Positions 25,525-35,081 are shown, counted from the first letter of the stretch. The stretch: DNA of 64,000 bases from Hyphomicrobiales bacterium (GCA_017305555.1 JAFKKM010000015.1:36973-100972); one strand, 5' to 3'. Numbers and translations: made by a program. The notes: a model not told the origin generated them from the sequence alone.

Positions 25525-27021
25525 TCACCGGTTCTTTCCGGATGCATCCACGGCGTCGGCGGCGGATGCGTCGTCGAGTTTCCGGTAAAGCGTCGATCTT
25601 CCGATTTTCAGCCGTCGCGCCACCTCGGACATCTGGCCGCGGTAATGCGAGATCGCGAAGCGGATGACTTCGTTCTCGATCTCTTCCAGCGGACGCATTT
25701 CGCCCGCGTCGGTGAGCATCGGGAGGGAGCCGTTCGGCAACGGAGCGATAGGTATGTCGGTGCCTGCCAACTGTGGTGCCGTTGCGTGGAAGGGCGGCTC
25801 GATCGTCAGTGGTTCCTCGGAATAGTCGAGCGTATCGAGCAGCGGCGCGGCCAATTGCGGGAAATCGGCGAGCCCGAGCTGGTCGCTCTCGCTGAGCACC
25901 ACGGCGCGATAGATCGTGTTTTCCAGTTGTCGGATATTGCCGGGCCAGTCGAGCTGCGTCAGCCGGGTCATTGCTTCGCCGCTGACCCCGGTGATGATGC
26001 GATTTTCCTCAGCGCAGAACCGCGCCAGGAAGTGCCGCACCAAGTGCGCGACATCCTCGCGCCGGGTACGCAGCGGTGGCACGGTGAGCGGCAACACATG
26101 CAGGCGGTAGAACAGATCCTCGCGGAAATGGCCGGCTTTGACCTGGTCGAGCAGCTTGCGGTTGGTCGCCGAGATGATCCGGACGTCGACCTTGATCGGG
26201 CGGCGACCGCCGACCGCTTCCACGGCGCCTTCCTGCAAGGCACGCAGCAGTTTCACCTGGGCATTGAGCGGCAATTCGCTGACTTCGTCGAGAAACAGGG
26301 TGCCGCCGGAGGCTTCGACGAATTTGCCGGTGTGGCGTTCGGTGGCGCCGGTGAACGCGCCCTTCTCGTGGCCGAACAGGATCGATTCCACCAGATTGTC
26401 CGGGATCGCGCCGCAGTTGACGGCGACGAACGGCTTGCTGGCGCGTTCGCCGCTGCCGTGAATAGCGCGGGCCATCAATTCCTTGCCGACGCCGGATTCG
26501 CCTTCGATCAGCACCGGAATGGTCGAGGCAGCGGCCTTGCGCGCGGTTTGCAGCACGGCGGCCATGGTCTCGTTGCGGGTGACGATATCGGCAAAGGTCA
26601 ATTTGCCTTCGCGGCTATGCTTGATGCGCTGGAGTTCGCCCTTCAGCGCGCTGGCGTTGAGCGCGTTGCGCAAGGACACCTGCAAACGTTCGACGCCGAC
26701 CGGCTTGACCACGAAATCGTGAGCACCGGCGCGCATCGCCGACACCACGTTGTCGATGCCGCCGTGGGCGGTCTGCACAATGACGGGAACGTTCAGCCCG
26801 GCCTCGCGCATCCCGCTCAGCACGCCCATGCCATCGAGGCCGGGCATCACCAGGTCGAGCACCACGGCATCGATCGGCGCCGCCTCGGAGTCCGTCAGCC
26901 GCGCCAACGCGGCGTCGCCTGAGTCCACCACCACGGCCTCGTAGCCGCCCCGCTGCACCATGTTCTCCACGAGACGGCGCTGTACGGCGTCGTCGTCGGC
27001 GATCAAAATGGTGGCAGCCAT
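25525..27021 (-). CDS. sigma-54-dependent response regulator (NtrC family)
   Basis: A 498-residue transcription factor: an N-terminal receiver domain (acidic pocket IADDD, phosphorylation site Asp56 in VVLDLVMPG, and a Lys in DFVVKPVG), a central AAA+ domain with Walker A GESGVGKE, the sigma-54 contact loop GAFTGATE and Walker B GGTLFLDEVSELP, and a Fis-type helix-turn-helix at the end (EVARRLKIGRSTLYRKL). All motifs needed to activate sigma-54 RNA polymerase are intact. No histidine kinase gene is adjacent, so the cognate signal is unknown. The ATG at 27021 removes seven non-conserved residues from the longest frame. Confidence 0.93.
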   Translation of the reverse strand: MAATILIADDDAVQRRLVENMVQRGGYEAVVVDSGDAALARLTDSEAAPIDAVVLDLVMPGLDGMGVLSGMREAGLNVPVIVQTAHGGIDNVVSAMRAGAHDFVVKPVGVERLQVSLRNALNASALKGELQRIKHSREGKLTFADIVTRNETMAAVLQTARKAAASTIPVLIEGESGVGKELMARAIHGSGERASKPFVAVNCGAIPDNLVESILFGHEKGAFTGATERHTGKFVEASGGTLFLDEVSELPLNAQVKLLRALQEGAVEAVGGRRPIKVDVRIISATNRKLLDQVKAGHFREDLFYRLHVLPLTVPPLRTRREDVAHLVRHFLARFCAEENRIITGVSGEAMTRLTQLDWPGNIRQLENTIYRAVVLSESDQLGLADFPQLAAPLLDTLDYSEEPLTIEPPFHATAPQLAGTDIPIAPLPNGSLPMLTDAGEMRPLEEIENEVIRFAISHYRGQMSEVARRLKIGRSTLYRKLDDASAADAVDASGKNR

Positions 27022-27191
27022 GGTACTCTCCGCACGGAACAACTATCTGTTTCGAATCGGGGCACTCTCACCGACGCGGATTAACGCGCTCTTAAGAATT
27101 GTCATCAGGATGCCGCTTCTTTGTGCCGTCTTGCGAGACAGTTACAAAAAAGCCAACCTTCGGATTCGACACACCTGACGGATTGAATTTC

Positions 27192-29123
27192 ATGGCCTCG
27201 CGTTCTTCCTCCACCCTCCGCAAATCAGCTCCCCGTCGCGCCGCGAGCGCCGCGAAACCACGGGCCGCGAAGGCAAAAAGCTCGTCCAAGACAGCCAGCA
27301 AGACAGCCACGACGAAGGCGAAGAGCAAAGCCGCGCCGGCCGCGGGAATCGGCAAGCTGCCGGAATGGAATTTGACCGATCTCTATGCCGGGATCGATGC
27401 GCCCGAGGTCGCGCGCGATCTCGACGCTCTCGACAAGGACTGCGCGGCCTTCGCCAGCGACTACAAGGGCAGGCTGGCCGAGGAAACCGCCAAGCCGGAC
27501 GGCGGCAAGTGGCTCGCGGACGCGGTGCGCCGCTATGAGGCGATCGACGATCTCGCCGGCCGGCTCGGCTCCTATGCCGGACTGATCCATGCCGGCGACA
27601 GCGTCGATCCGGCGATCTCGAAGTTTTACGGCGACGTGTCGGAGCGCCTCACTGCTGCGTCGGTCAACCTGCTGTTCTTTGCGCTGGAACTGAACCGCAT
27701 CGATGACGCGGTGATCGAGCAGGCGATGCAGGCGCCGGAACTGGCGCATTACCGGCCGTGGATCGAGGACAGCCGCAAGGACAAGCCCTATCAGCTCGAG
27801 GACCGCGTCGAGCAGTTGTTTCACGAGAAGTCGGTGAGCGGCTACGCCGCGTGGAACAGGCTGTTCGATCAGACCATCTCGTCGCTGCGGTTCAAGGTCG
27901 GCGGCAAGGAGTTGGCGATCGAGCCGACGCTCAGCCTGTTGCAGGATCGCTCCCCCGAAAAGCGCAAGGCGGCGGGACAGGCGCTGGCAAAGACCTTCAA
28001 GGCCAACGAGCGCACCTTCGCCTTGGTCACCAACACGCTTGCCAAGGACAAGGAAATTGCCGACCGTTGGCGCGGCTTCAAGGACGTCGCAGATTCACGG
28101 CATCTCGCCAACCGTGTCGAAGGCGACGTGGTGGATGCGCTGGTGGCCTCGGTGCGCGCCGCCTATCCGCGGCTGTCGCATCGCTATTACGCGCTCAAGG
28201 CCGGCTGGTTCAAAAAGAAGAAGCTGGCGCACTGGGACCGCAACGCGCCGCTGCCGTTCGCGGCGACCGGGCGCATCTCATGGCCGGACGCGCGCAAGAC
28301 GGTGTTGACCGCCTATGGCGCGTTCTCGCCGGAGATGGCACGGATCGCCGAACGCTTCTTCGACGATCGCTGGATCGACGCGCCGGTGCGTCCGGGCAAG
28401 GCGCCGGGCGCGTTCTCGCACCCGACAACGCCGTCCGCGCACCCCTATGTGCTGATGAATTATCAGGGCAAGCCCCGTGACGTGATGACGTTGGCGCACG
28501 AACTCGGCCACGGCGTACATCAGGTGCTGGCGGCGAAGAACGGGGCCCTGATGGCGCCGACGCCGCTGACGCTGGCGGAGACCGCCAGCGTGTTCGGCGA
28601 GATGCTCACCTTCAAGCGGCTGCTCGGCCAGACCAAGGACGCCAAGCAGCGGCAGGCGCTGCTCGCCGGCAAGGTCGAGGATATGATCAACACGGTGGTG
28701 CGCCAGATCGCGTTCTATTCGTTCGAGCGCGCGGTCCATACCGAACGCAAGAATGGCGAACTGACCGCCGAGCGCCTTGGTCAGCTTTGGCTGAGCGTGC
28801 AGGGCGAAAGCCTCGGTCCGGCGATCGAGATCAAGCCGGGTTACGAGAATTTCTGGATGTACATTCCGCACTTCATCCATTCGCCGTTCTACGTCTATGC
28901 CTACGCGTTCGGCGATTGCCTGGTGAACTCGCTCTATGCCGTCTACGAGAATGCCGCCGAGGGTTTCGCCGGGCGCTATCTCGACATGCTGTCGGCGGGC
29001 GGCACCAAGCACTATTCCGAACTGCTCAAGCCGTTCGGCCTCGATGCCCGCGATCCGAAATTCTGGGACGGCGGCCTCTCGGTGATCGCCGGAATGATCG
29101 ACGAACTGGAAGCGATGGGATAA
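27192..29123 (+). CDS. pepF: M3 family oligoendopeptidase (PepF type)
   Basis: A 643-residue zinc metallopeptidase that degrades short peptides in the cytosol. The zinc motif HELGH is at residues 436-440, with the downstream ligand Glu in LAETASVFGEML. N- and C-terminal helical blocks match the PepF/M3B group. The first 50 residues are an Ala/Lys/Ser-rich basic tail, unlike the body of the protein, probably disordered. The start ATG has only a weak ribosome site, so a start within that tail is possible. It is divergent from the sigma-54 regulator and precedes the coxIV-pnt cluster. Confidence 0.92.
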   Translation: MASRSSSTLRKSAPRRAASAAKPRAAKAKSSSKTASKTATTKAKSKAAPAAGIGKLPEWNLTDLYAGIDAPEVARDLDALDKDCAAFASDYKGRLAEETAKPDGGKWLADAVRRYEAIDDLAGRLGSYAGLIHAGDSVDPAISKFYGDVSERLTAASVNLLFFALELNRIDDAVIEQAMQAPELAHYRPWIEDSRKDKPYQLEDRVEQLFHEKSVSGYAAWNRLFDQTISSLRFKVGGKELAIEPTLSLLQDRSPEKRKAAGQALAKTFKANERTFALVTNTLAKDKEIADRWRGFKDVADSRHLANRVEGDVVDALVASVRAAYPRLSHRYYALKAGWFKKKKLAHWDRNAPLPFAATGRISWPDARKTVLTAYGAFSPEMARIAERFFDDRWIDAPVRPGKAPGAFSHPTTPSAHPYVLMNYQGKPRDVMTLAHELGHGVHQVLAAKNGALMAPTPLTLAETASVFGEMLTFKRLLGQTKDAKQRQALLAGKVEDMINTVVRQIAFYSFERAVHTERKNGELTAERLGQLWLSVQGESLGPAIEIKPGYENFWMYIPHFIHSPFYVYAYAFGDCLVNSLYAVYENAAEGFAGRYLDMLSAGGTKHYSELLKPFGLDARDPKFWDGGLSVIAGMIDELEAMG

Positions 29124-29385
29124 CCCGCCGGGTTCAAACCGGACACCCCCATCCCGCCCGCAACCGGACCACACGACATTACCCTTCGCACGAGGCTCGC
29201 CCTGTACGGAGGTCCGTCTTGCGCGGATCTGCGGAGCTGGAGAAAATCCTGCCACGATGGGGACGAGGCGGATGGCAAATGCCGTGGAATTGGGCGCAAC
29301 TCTCGCCGGACGAATGGCCGCCGTTGCTCTCCCATGCCGATTGCGCTAATGGCAACTCAATTGTCGAATTGGACCGGAGGGATAG

Positions 29386-29538
29386 ATGTCCGATCATAGC
29401 GAAGTCGCCTACTCAACTGCCGACGGCAACGATTACGCCGAGCATGAAGCCACCTATAATTTCTTCATCGGACTGGTAAAGTTCGGGAGCATGGCCGTCG
29501 TTATCGTCCTGATCCTGATGGCAATCTTCCTGGTCTGA
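29386..29538 (+). CDS. aa3-type cytochrome c oxidase subunit IV
   Basis: A 50-residue protein, MSDHSEVAYSTADGNDYAEH followed by a single membrane helix (GSMAVVIVLILMAIFLV). This is the bacterial aa3 oxidase subunit IV family (COX4_pro_2), a one-helix accessory subunit of the aa3 oxidase. An excellent ribosome site (GGAGG, six bases before the ATG) supports translation. In alphaproteobacteria this small gene is commonly found just ahead of pntAA, as here (76-base gap). The 260 bases upstream, after pepF, hold nothing else I could identify. Confidence 0.85.
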   Translation: MSDHSEVAYSTADGNDYAEHEATYNFFIGLVKFGSMAVVIVLILMAIFLV

Positions 29539-29614
29539 CGGCATTCCGGCGCAGCCCGACGGGCGTGCGCCGCCGTTTGTCTCACTTAACACGTCGCGTG
29601 TCGCCGGAGGCTTT

Positions 29615-30742
29615 ATGAAGATTGGTGTGGCGAAGGAGATCGACGCGGCAGAGCCGCGCGTCGGGGCTACTCCGGACACGGTAAAGAAGTTCAAGGCGTT
29701 GGGCGCGGAAGTCGCGGTCGAGCCGGGCGCCGGACTCAAGTCCGGTCTTCTGGATTCCGACTACGAGGCTGCCGGCGCCACGATCAGCGCCGATGCGGTC
29801 AAGGACGCTGACATCGTCGTCAAGGTGAAGCGCCCGGAAGCGAGCGAAGTCACGCGCTACAAGAAGGGCGCGCTGGTTGTCGCGATCATGGATCCGTATG
29901 GCAACGACGCCGCGCTGAAGACGATGGCGGATGCCGGCGTTGCAGCGTTTGCGATGGAGTTGATGCCGCGCATCACCCGCGCGCAGGTGATGGACGTGCT
30001 GTCGTCGCAGGCCAACCTCGCCGGCTACCGCGCGGTGATCGAGGCGGCGGAAGCCTTCGGCCGCGCCTTCCCGATGATGATGACGGCGGCGGGCACGGTG
30101 CCGGCCGCCAAGGTCTTCGTGATGGGCGTCGGCGTCGCCGGCCTTCAGGCGATCGCGACGGCGCGGCGTCTCGGCGCGGTGGTGACCGCGACCGACGTGC
30201 GGCCTGCGGTGAAAGAGCAGGTCGAATCTCTCGGCGCCAAATTCGTCGCGGTCGAGGACGAGGAATTCAAGCAGGCTGAGACGGCCGGCGGTTACGCCAA
30301 GGAAATGTCCAAGGAGTATCAGGCCAAGCAGGCCGCGCTCACCGCCGAGCACATCAAGAAACAGGACATCGTCATTACCACCGCATTGATCCCCGGGCGC
30401 CCCGCGCCGCGGCTGGTCTCCGCCGACATGGTGAAATCGATGAAGCCCGGTTCGGTGCTGATCGATCTCGCGGTCGAACGCGGCGGCAACGTCGAGGGCG
30501 TCGTCAGCGGCCAGACCGCCGAGGTCAACAGCGTCAAGATCGTCGGCATTCCGAATCTCGCCGGGCGGGTCGCGGCATCGGCCTCGAGCCTTTACGCCAA
30601 GAACCTGCTGTCGTTCATCGAAACCATGATCGACAAGTCCGCCAAGACGCTCGCCGTCAACTGGGATGACGAACTGGTCAAGGCGACGGCGTTGACGAAA
30701 GACGGCGCGATCATCCATCCGAACTTCCAGCCGAAAGCATAG
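29615..30742 (+). CDS. pntAA: NAD(P) transhydrogenase subunit alpha, part 1
   Basis: A 375-residue cytosolic NAD(H)-binding domain I of the proton-translocating transhydrogenase. It starts [20 protein letters not shown] and has the Rossmann motif [20 protein letters not shown] near residues 170-190 and the RQD-like catalytic loop region. In this lineage the alpha subunit is split in two, pntAA and pntAB, while E. coli has one gene. It opens a three-gene operon (gaps of 11 and 42 bases) closed by a strong terminator at 32547. The complex makes NADPH from NADH using the proton gradient. Confidence 0.95.
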   Translation: MKIGVAKEIDAAEPRVGATPDTVKKFKALGAEVAVEPGAGLKSGLLDSDYEAAGATISADAVKDADIVVKVKRPEASEVTRYKKGALVVAIMDPYGNDAALKTMADAGVAAFAMELMPRITRAQVMDVLSSQANLAGYRAVIEAAEAFGRAFPMMMTAAGTVPAAKVFVMGVGVAGLQAIATARRLGAVVTATDVRPAVKEQVESLGAKFVAVEDEEFKQAETAGGYAKEMSKEYQAKQAALTAEHIKKQDIVITTALIPGRPAPRLVSADMVKSMKPGSVLIDLAVERGGNVEGVVSGQTAEVNSVKIVGIPNLAGRVAASASSLYAKNLLSFIETMIDKSAKTLAVNWDDELVKATALTKDGAIIHPNFQPKA

Positions 30743-30753
30743 GGGCTCAAGCC

Positions 30754-31074
30754 ATGCACGCCATTGAGATGGTCGATCCGTTCGTTTTCCGTCTTTCGAT
30801 CTTCGTGCTCGCGGTGTTCGTCGGCTATTTCGTGGTGTGGTCGGTGACGCCCGCGCTGCATACGCCACTGATGAGCGTGACCAACGCGATTTCGTCGGTG
30901 ATCATCGTCGGCGCGCTGCTCGCGGTCGGCGTGGCGCTGGTCGGTAATGATGGCGGTTCGGTGTGGGCGCGCGGCTTCGGCTTCGTCGCGCTGATCTTCG
31001 CCTCGGTCAACATCTTCGGTGGCTTCCTCGTCACCCAGCGAATGCTGGCGATGTACAAGAAGAAGCAGAAGTGA
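30754..31074 (+). CDS. pntAB: NAD(P) transhydrogenase subunit alpha, part 2
   Basis: A 106-residue membrane subunit with four hydrophobic segments ([35 protein letters not shown] and the later [19 protein letters not shown]). It corresponds to the C-terminal membrane part of E. coli PntA, here a separate gene 11 bases after pntAA. It forms part of the proton channel with PntB. The short basic end MYKKKQK is typical. Confidence 0.95.
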   Translation: MHAIEMVDPFVFRLSIFVLAVFVGYFVVWSVTPALHTPLMSVTNAISSVIIVGALLAVGVALVGNDGGSVWARGFGFVALIFASVNIFGGFLVTQRMLAMYKKKQK

Positions 31075-31116
31075 ACGGCGTCCACCTCAAGGTGACGAAG
31101 ACAACGGGGGCATGAG

Positions 31117-32517
31117 ATGAACGCCAATCTGTCAGCATTATTGTATCTCGTCGCAGGTGTGCTGTTCATCCTGTCGCTGCGCGGCCTGTCGAGCCCCGCG
31201 TCGAGCCGTCAGGGTAACCTGCTGGGCATGATCGGCATGGTGATCGCGATCGCCACCACGCTGGCGGCGCATCCGCCGGCGGACGGTCTGGCGTGGCTGC
31301 TGGTGGTACTCGGCATCGCCATCGGCGGCGGCATCGGCGCGCTGATCGCGCGGCGGGTGCCGATGACGGCGATGCCCGAACTGGTCGCGGCGTTTCACTC
31401 GCTGGTCGGCATGGCAGCGGTGCTGGTGGCGGCGGGCGCGTTCTACGCGCCGGAAGCCTTCGGCATCGGCACGCCGGGCCATATCCATGGTGCCAGCCTG
31501 ATCGAAATGTCGCTCGGCGTCGCCATCGGCGCGCTGACCTTCACCGGCTCGGTAATTGCGTTCCTGAAACTGTCGGGCCGCATGTCGGGCGCGCCGATCA
31601 TCCTGCCGGCGCGGCACATCATCAATATCGTGCTTGCTCTGGCACTGATCTTCTTCATCTACGGGCTGGTGCACTCCGGCACGGCGCTGGACTTCTGGCT
31701 GATCACCGTGATCGCGCTGGTGCTCGGCGCGTTGCTGATCATCCCGATCGGCGGCGCCGACATGCCGGTGGTGATCTCGATGCTCAACTCTTACTCGGGT
31801 TGGGCGGCGGCGGGCATCGGCTTCACGCTCGGCAACTCGGCGCTGATCATCACCGGCGCGCTGGTCGGCTCGTCGGGCGCGATCCTGTCCTACATCATGT
31901 GCCACGCCATGAACCGCTCGTTCATTTCGGTGATCCTCGGCGGCTTCGGCGGCGAGACCGCCGCAGCCGGCGGCGGTGGCGGCGGCGAAGTGAAGCCGGT
32001 CAAGCTCGGCTCGGCCGATGACGCAGCCTTCATCATGAAGAATGCGCAGAAGGTGATCATCGTGCCGGGCTACGGCATGGCGGTGGCGCAGGCACAGCAT
32101 GCGTTGCGCGAGATGGCCGACAACCTCAAGAAGGAAGGCGTCGAAGTGAAGTACGCCATCCATCCGGTGGCGGGCCGTATGCCAGGCCACATGAACGTGC
32201 TGCTGGCGGAAGCCAACGTGCCCTATGACGAGGTGTTCGAACTCGAGGACATCAACTCGGAGTTCGCCCAGGCCGACGTCGCCTTCGTGATCGGCGCCAA
32301 CGACGTCACCAACCCGGCGGCGGAAGAGGACAAGACCTCGCCGATCTACGGGATGCCGGTGTTGCAGGTCTGGAAGGCCGGCACCGTGATGTTCATCAAG
32401 CGCTCGCTGGCCTCCGGCTATGCCGGCATCGACAATCCGCTGTTCTATCGAGACAACACCATGATGCTGCTCGGCGACGCCAAGAAGATGACCGAGAACA
32501 TCGTCAAGGCGATGTAA
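31117..32517 (+). CDS. pntB: NAD(P) transhydrogenase subunit beta
   Basis: A 466-residue subunit with about eight or nine membrane helices (residues 1-265), a Gly-rich linker (AAAGGGGGGEVKP) and the NADP(H)-binding domain III containing VIIVPGYGMAVAQAQHALRE, AIHPVAGRMPGHMNVLLAEA and the KRSLASGYAGIDNPLFY segment. All are hallmarks of PntB. It completes the coxIV-pntAA-pntAB-pntB cluster and is followed by a strong rho-independent terminator. Confidence 0.96.
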   Translation: MNANLSALLYLVAGVLFILSLRGLSSPASSRQGNLLGMIGMVIAIATTLAAHPPADGLAWLLVVLGIAIGGGIGALIARRVPMTAMPELVAAFHSLVGMAAVLVAAGAFYAPEAFGIGTPGHIHGASLIEMSLGVAIGALTFTGSVIAFLKLSGRMSGAPIILPARHIINIVLALALIFFIYGLVHSGTALDFWLITVIALVLGALLIIPIGGADMPVVISMLNSYSGWAAAGIGFTLGNSALIITGALVGSSGAILSYIMCHAMNRSFISVILGGFGGETAAAGGGGGGEVKPVKLGSADDAAFIMKNAQKVIIVPGYGMAVAQAQHALREMADNLKKEGVEVKYAIHPVAGRMPGHMNVLLAEANVPYDEVFELEDINSEFAQADVAFVIGANDVTNPAAEEDKTSPIYGMPVLQVWKAGTVMFIKRSLASGYAGIDNPLFYRDNTMMLLGDAKKMTENIVKAM

Positions 32518-32546
32518 CGGCGCTCCATCGAGAGCGGTACAAGAAT

Positions 32547-32581
32547 ACGAACGGCCGGGTTTGTCCCGGCCGTTCGTTTTT
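32547..32581 (+). terminator. rho-independent terminator of the pnt operon
   Basis: ACGAACGGCCGGG / CCCGGCCGTTCGT with a five-base loop, 13 pairs, followed by TTTT. It lies 30 bases after the pntB stop. Confidence 0.95.
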
Positions 32582-32697
32582 ATGGAAGCGATAAAGACGC
32601 GCTTTCCTGCGGCTCATGACGCTGCGGATTTTTGTTTATCGTTTTTCTTCACGCGAACCGGTATTCACCTCGCCCGAAAATGCTCTAGTCTGACGAC

Positions 32698-33789
32698 ATG
32701 AGCGCACATTCCTCGATGCCCCGGTCGGCCTGGTTGTTTCCTGTGCTGGCCGTTGCGTTCTTCCTCCTTGCGACCGGCATCGGCTGGGAATTCTCGCGCT
32801 CGCTTTCCGGCTTGGCCTATGCGGCCATTGTTCTCGTCATCCTGTTTGGCACGGTGTTCGCGGCTGTGCATCATGCCGAGGTGATCGCCGAACGGGTCGG
32901 TGAGCCCTACGGCACTTTGGTCCTGACGATGGCCGTGACCGTGATCGAGGTCGCGGTGATCTCGACCATCATGCTCGGCGAAAATGAAGTGCCGACCTTG
33001 GCCCGGGATACCGTGTTCGCCGTTGTCATGATCGTCTGTAACGGCCTTGTCGGCATCTGCATCATGAGCGGCGGTTTTCGCTATCGTGAGCAGGACATTC
33101 AAGCGACCGGCGCCAGCGTTTATCTCAGCGTGCTGATCGTGCTGGCGACCATCACGCTGGTTCTGCCGAACTATACGCTGACGACGCCCGGCCCGTTGTA
33201 TTCAAACGTGCAACTCGCCTTCGTCAGCTTCGTCACCATCATTCTTTACGGTGTGTTTCTCTACATCCAGACGATGCGCCATCGCGACTATTTCATCGGC
33301 GGGAATGATGAGGCGGCGCTGCATCCGGTGTCGGACCGGATGTTGTGGCTCAGCACGGCGCTGCTGTTGCTGGCGCTGGTCGGCGTCGTGGTGCTGGCCA
33401 AGAAGTTTTCCGTCGTGATCGATGCCGCCGCGCTTGAGATCGGAGCGCCGCCGGCCTTCGCGGGTATCGTTGTCGCGCTTCTGATCCTGCTGCCGGAAAG
33501 CGTCGCGGCGATCGGCGCGGCAAAGCGGGACCAGCTTCAGCGCAGCATCAATCTCGCGCTCGGGTCGTCGCTCGCGACGATCGGCCTGACGATCCCCGCG
33601 GTGTCGGTGGCCGCGATCGTTCTCGGCAAGGACCTGGTCCTTGGTCTCAGCCCGCGTGAGATGGTGCTGCTGGCGATGACGATTCTGATCAGTATGCTGA
33701 CGCTGGGCAATGGACGCACCAACATTTTGTTCGGGCTGGTTCATGTGGTGGTGTTTGCGGTATTCCTGTTCATGGCATTCGTTCCCTAG
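32698..33789 (+). CDS. calcium/sodium:proton antiporter, ChaA/CaX family
   Basis: A 363-residue inner-membrane exchanger with about 11 hydrophobic segments. The first signature is HHAEVIAERVGEPYGTLVLT with MAVTVIEVAVIS, carrying the conserved acidic residues; the second repeat has ALLILLPESVAAIGAA and LGSSLATIGLTIPAV. This is the ChaA (Ca2+/Na+:H+ antiporter) pattern. Length is normal. No clear ribosome site is seen (TCTGACGACATG). A terminator at 33812 follows. Confidence 0.9.
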   Translation: MSAHSSMPRSAWLFPVLAVAFFLLATGIGWEFSRSLSGLAYAAIVLVILFGTVFAAVHHAEVIAERVGEPYGTLVLTMAVTVIEVAVISTIMLGENEVPTLARDTVFAVVMIVCNGLVGICIMSGGFRYREQDIQATGASVYLSVLIVLATITLVLPNYTLTTPGPLYSNVQLAFVSFVTIILYGVFLYIQTMRHRDYFIGGNDEAALHPVSDRMLWLSTALLLLALVGVVVLAKKFSVVIDAAALEIGAPPAFAGIVVALLILLPESVAAIGAAKRDQLQRSINLALGSSLATIGLTIPAVSVAAIVLGKDLVLGLSPREMVLLAMTILISMLTLGNGRTNILFGLVHVVVFAVFLFMAFVP

Positions 33790-33811
33790 AGTCAGATTTA
33801 ACTTCGTTGAA

Positions 33812-33836
33812 CCAGACTCGTCTGGCTATTTTTGTT
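33812..33836 (+). terminator. rho-independent terminator of the antiporter gene
   Basis: CCAGA-CTCG-TCTGG stem-loop followed by CTATTTTTGTT, 23 bases past the stop. Short but well-placed. Confidence 0.7.
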
Positions 33837-33884
33837 GAACATGATCTTATCCGAAAGCCGGTTTCTACTTTTCGGGATCATGCT
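33837..33884. repeat. dispersed palindromic repeat, family D
   Basis: Inverted arms CATGATC (33840) and GATCATG (33876) with inner CCGAAA and TTTTCGG around CCGGTTTCTAC. I recognise this palindrome as a common intergenic element in Rhizobiales genomes. It forms the leader of the cupin gene 22 bases downstream. Confidence 0.6.
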
Positions 33885-33905
33885 TCAAGCTTGAGAGGAG
33901 TTCCT

Positions 33906-34193
33906 ATGGCTATCGCTGCGACATCCGATGTTCAGATCGACAATGACGAAGTTCGCGTCACCGAGTGGCGGCTGGCGCCAGGCAGCGCCACCGGCCATCA
34001 TCGCCACGAGATGGACTACGTGATCGTGCCGGTGACCGACAGCGACATGACCATCGTTGCGCCGGACGGCACGCGCTCCGTCGCGCAGCTTCGCATCGGA
34101 AAATCCTATTTCCGCAAGGCCGGCGTCGAGCACGACGTGCTCAACGAAACCAAAAACGCCATCGTTTTCCTCGAAGTCGAGTTGAAGGCGTAA
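33906..34193 (+). CDS. small cupin-domain protein
   Basis: A 95-residue single cupin barrel: the first motif is GSATGHHRHEMDYVIVPV (His, His, Glu metal ligands) and the second ends AGVEHDVLNETKNAIVFLEVE with the last His. The ATG at 33906 has GAGAGGAG at good spacing; the upstream frame is a repeat, not protein. Small cupins bind metal and can be dioxygenases or sensors; the substrate is unknown. Family D repeat and a terminator stand in the leader. Confidence 0.85.
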   Translation: MAIAATSDVQIDNDEVRVTEWRLAPGSATGHHRHEMDYVIVPVTDSDMTIVAPDGTRSVAQLRIGKSYFRKAGVEHDVLNETKNAIVFLEVELKA

Positions 34194-34340
34194 GGGCGTA
34201 GCCTTGAGGGCGGCGTGAGGTCCGCTGGGATCGAACCCTTCTAATTGTACCGCGCGACAGATCGTCGGTTTGCCACCGATCCGTCGCGATTGATCCCTCA
34301 ATCGGCCCCAAAGCTCTCCCACCAAAGCGGGGTTTGGTGA

Positions 34341-34361
34341 AGGCCGTCCGCTGGACGGCCT
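34341..34361. promoter_or_regulatory. perfect hairpin ahead of an unknown membrane protein gene
   Basis: AGGCCGTCC-GCT-GGACGGCCT, nine pairs with a three-base loop, ending six bases before the GGGGAG-like ribosome site of the next gene. No T-run follows. It could be a terminator for the cupin gene or a structure controlling initiation of the next one. Confidence 0.5.
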
Positions 34362-34376
34362 CGGGGAGTGTCGCCG

Positions 34377-35081
34377 ATGCTCAAATTCATTTCGAAGTTT
34401 GTCCTGAACATTTTCCCGTCCGTCGCCGCGTCGGTGATCGGGGCCTACATCGTCCATAACTACATCACCGCCAAGCCTGCCGAGCCGCCACCGGCGGCCA
34501 CAGCATCGGCGGTTGCGCCGAAATCCGACAGCGTCGGGATGGACGACGGGGTCTCCATTGTGCCGATCCCCGTCAATGCCAAGGCCGCTGAAGCGGAAGC
34601 GCCTGCGGTTGTGCCTGAGCGGGCCAATCGGGATTCGACCGCCACCGGACGCGACAGGCACAATGCCGTGCATGTGAGGAGTGCTCACGCATTGGCACGC
34701 TCAGCCCGCGCGCGGCTTGGTCTCGTCGATCACGCCGGCCGGCCGGTCGAAACGTCGACGTCGCAACGAGAGCACGTTCAAGCCAGCAATGCCGCGATCC
34801 CGGCGGCGCGATCCGGGCCGATCGTGATGCCGGCTGTCGATTTTGTGCCTGACGGACAAGGGGGACAAGCGACGGATCAGCCGCGGGCCGGGATGTCGTC
34901 AAGTTCGACGCCTGCCGGTCCGATGCGTATCCTTCCCTCGACGACGGAGATGCCGCTCATGAAGCGGTTGGCGAGCTTCTCGAACGATGTGGAGACCAAG
35001 TTGGTGTCGCAAACCTTGTCCACCGCGGACGACATCGTGACGGTCGCGAAATCAGCCTTTCACACGGTCGTGCCACGATAG
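34377..35081 (+). CDS. unknown membrane-anchored protein
   Basis: A 234-residue protein that I do not recognise. An N-terminal hydrophobic helix (FVLNIFPSVAASVIGAYIV, about residues 8-27) would anchor it in the membrane. The rest is rich in Ala, Pro, Ser and Arg, low in order, apart from an amphipathic end (MKRLASFSNDVETKLVSQTL). The ATG at 34377 is preferred to the in-frame GTG nine bases upstream because GGGGAG has correct spacing. Flanked by hairpins on both sides. It may be lineage-specific; reading frame and ribosome site support it being real. Confidence 0.6.
   Translation: MLKFISKFVLNIFPSVAASVIGAYIVHNYITAKPAEPPPAATASAVAPKSDSVGMDDGVSIVPIPVNAKAAEAEAPAVVPERANRDSTATGRDRHNAVHVRSAHALARSARARLGLVDHAGRPVETSTSQREHVQASNAAIPAARSGPIVMPAVDFVPDGQGGQATDQPRAGMSSSSTPAGPMRILPSTTEMPLMKRLASFSNDVETKLVSQTLSTADDIVTVAKSAFHTVVPR

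Noticed and set aside
25153..25547. overlapping frames in the gap between the sigma-54 regulator and transpeptidase
   Set aside because: Both strands are open by chance, without motifs or suitable starts.
34205..34285. tRNA-like fragment (GATCGAACCC resembling a T loop complement)
   Set aside because: No acceptor, D or anticodon stem can be formed on either strand around it.
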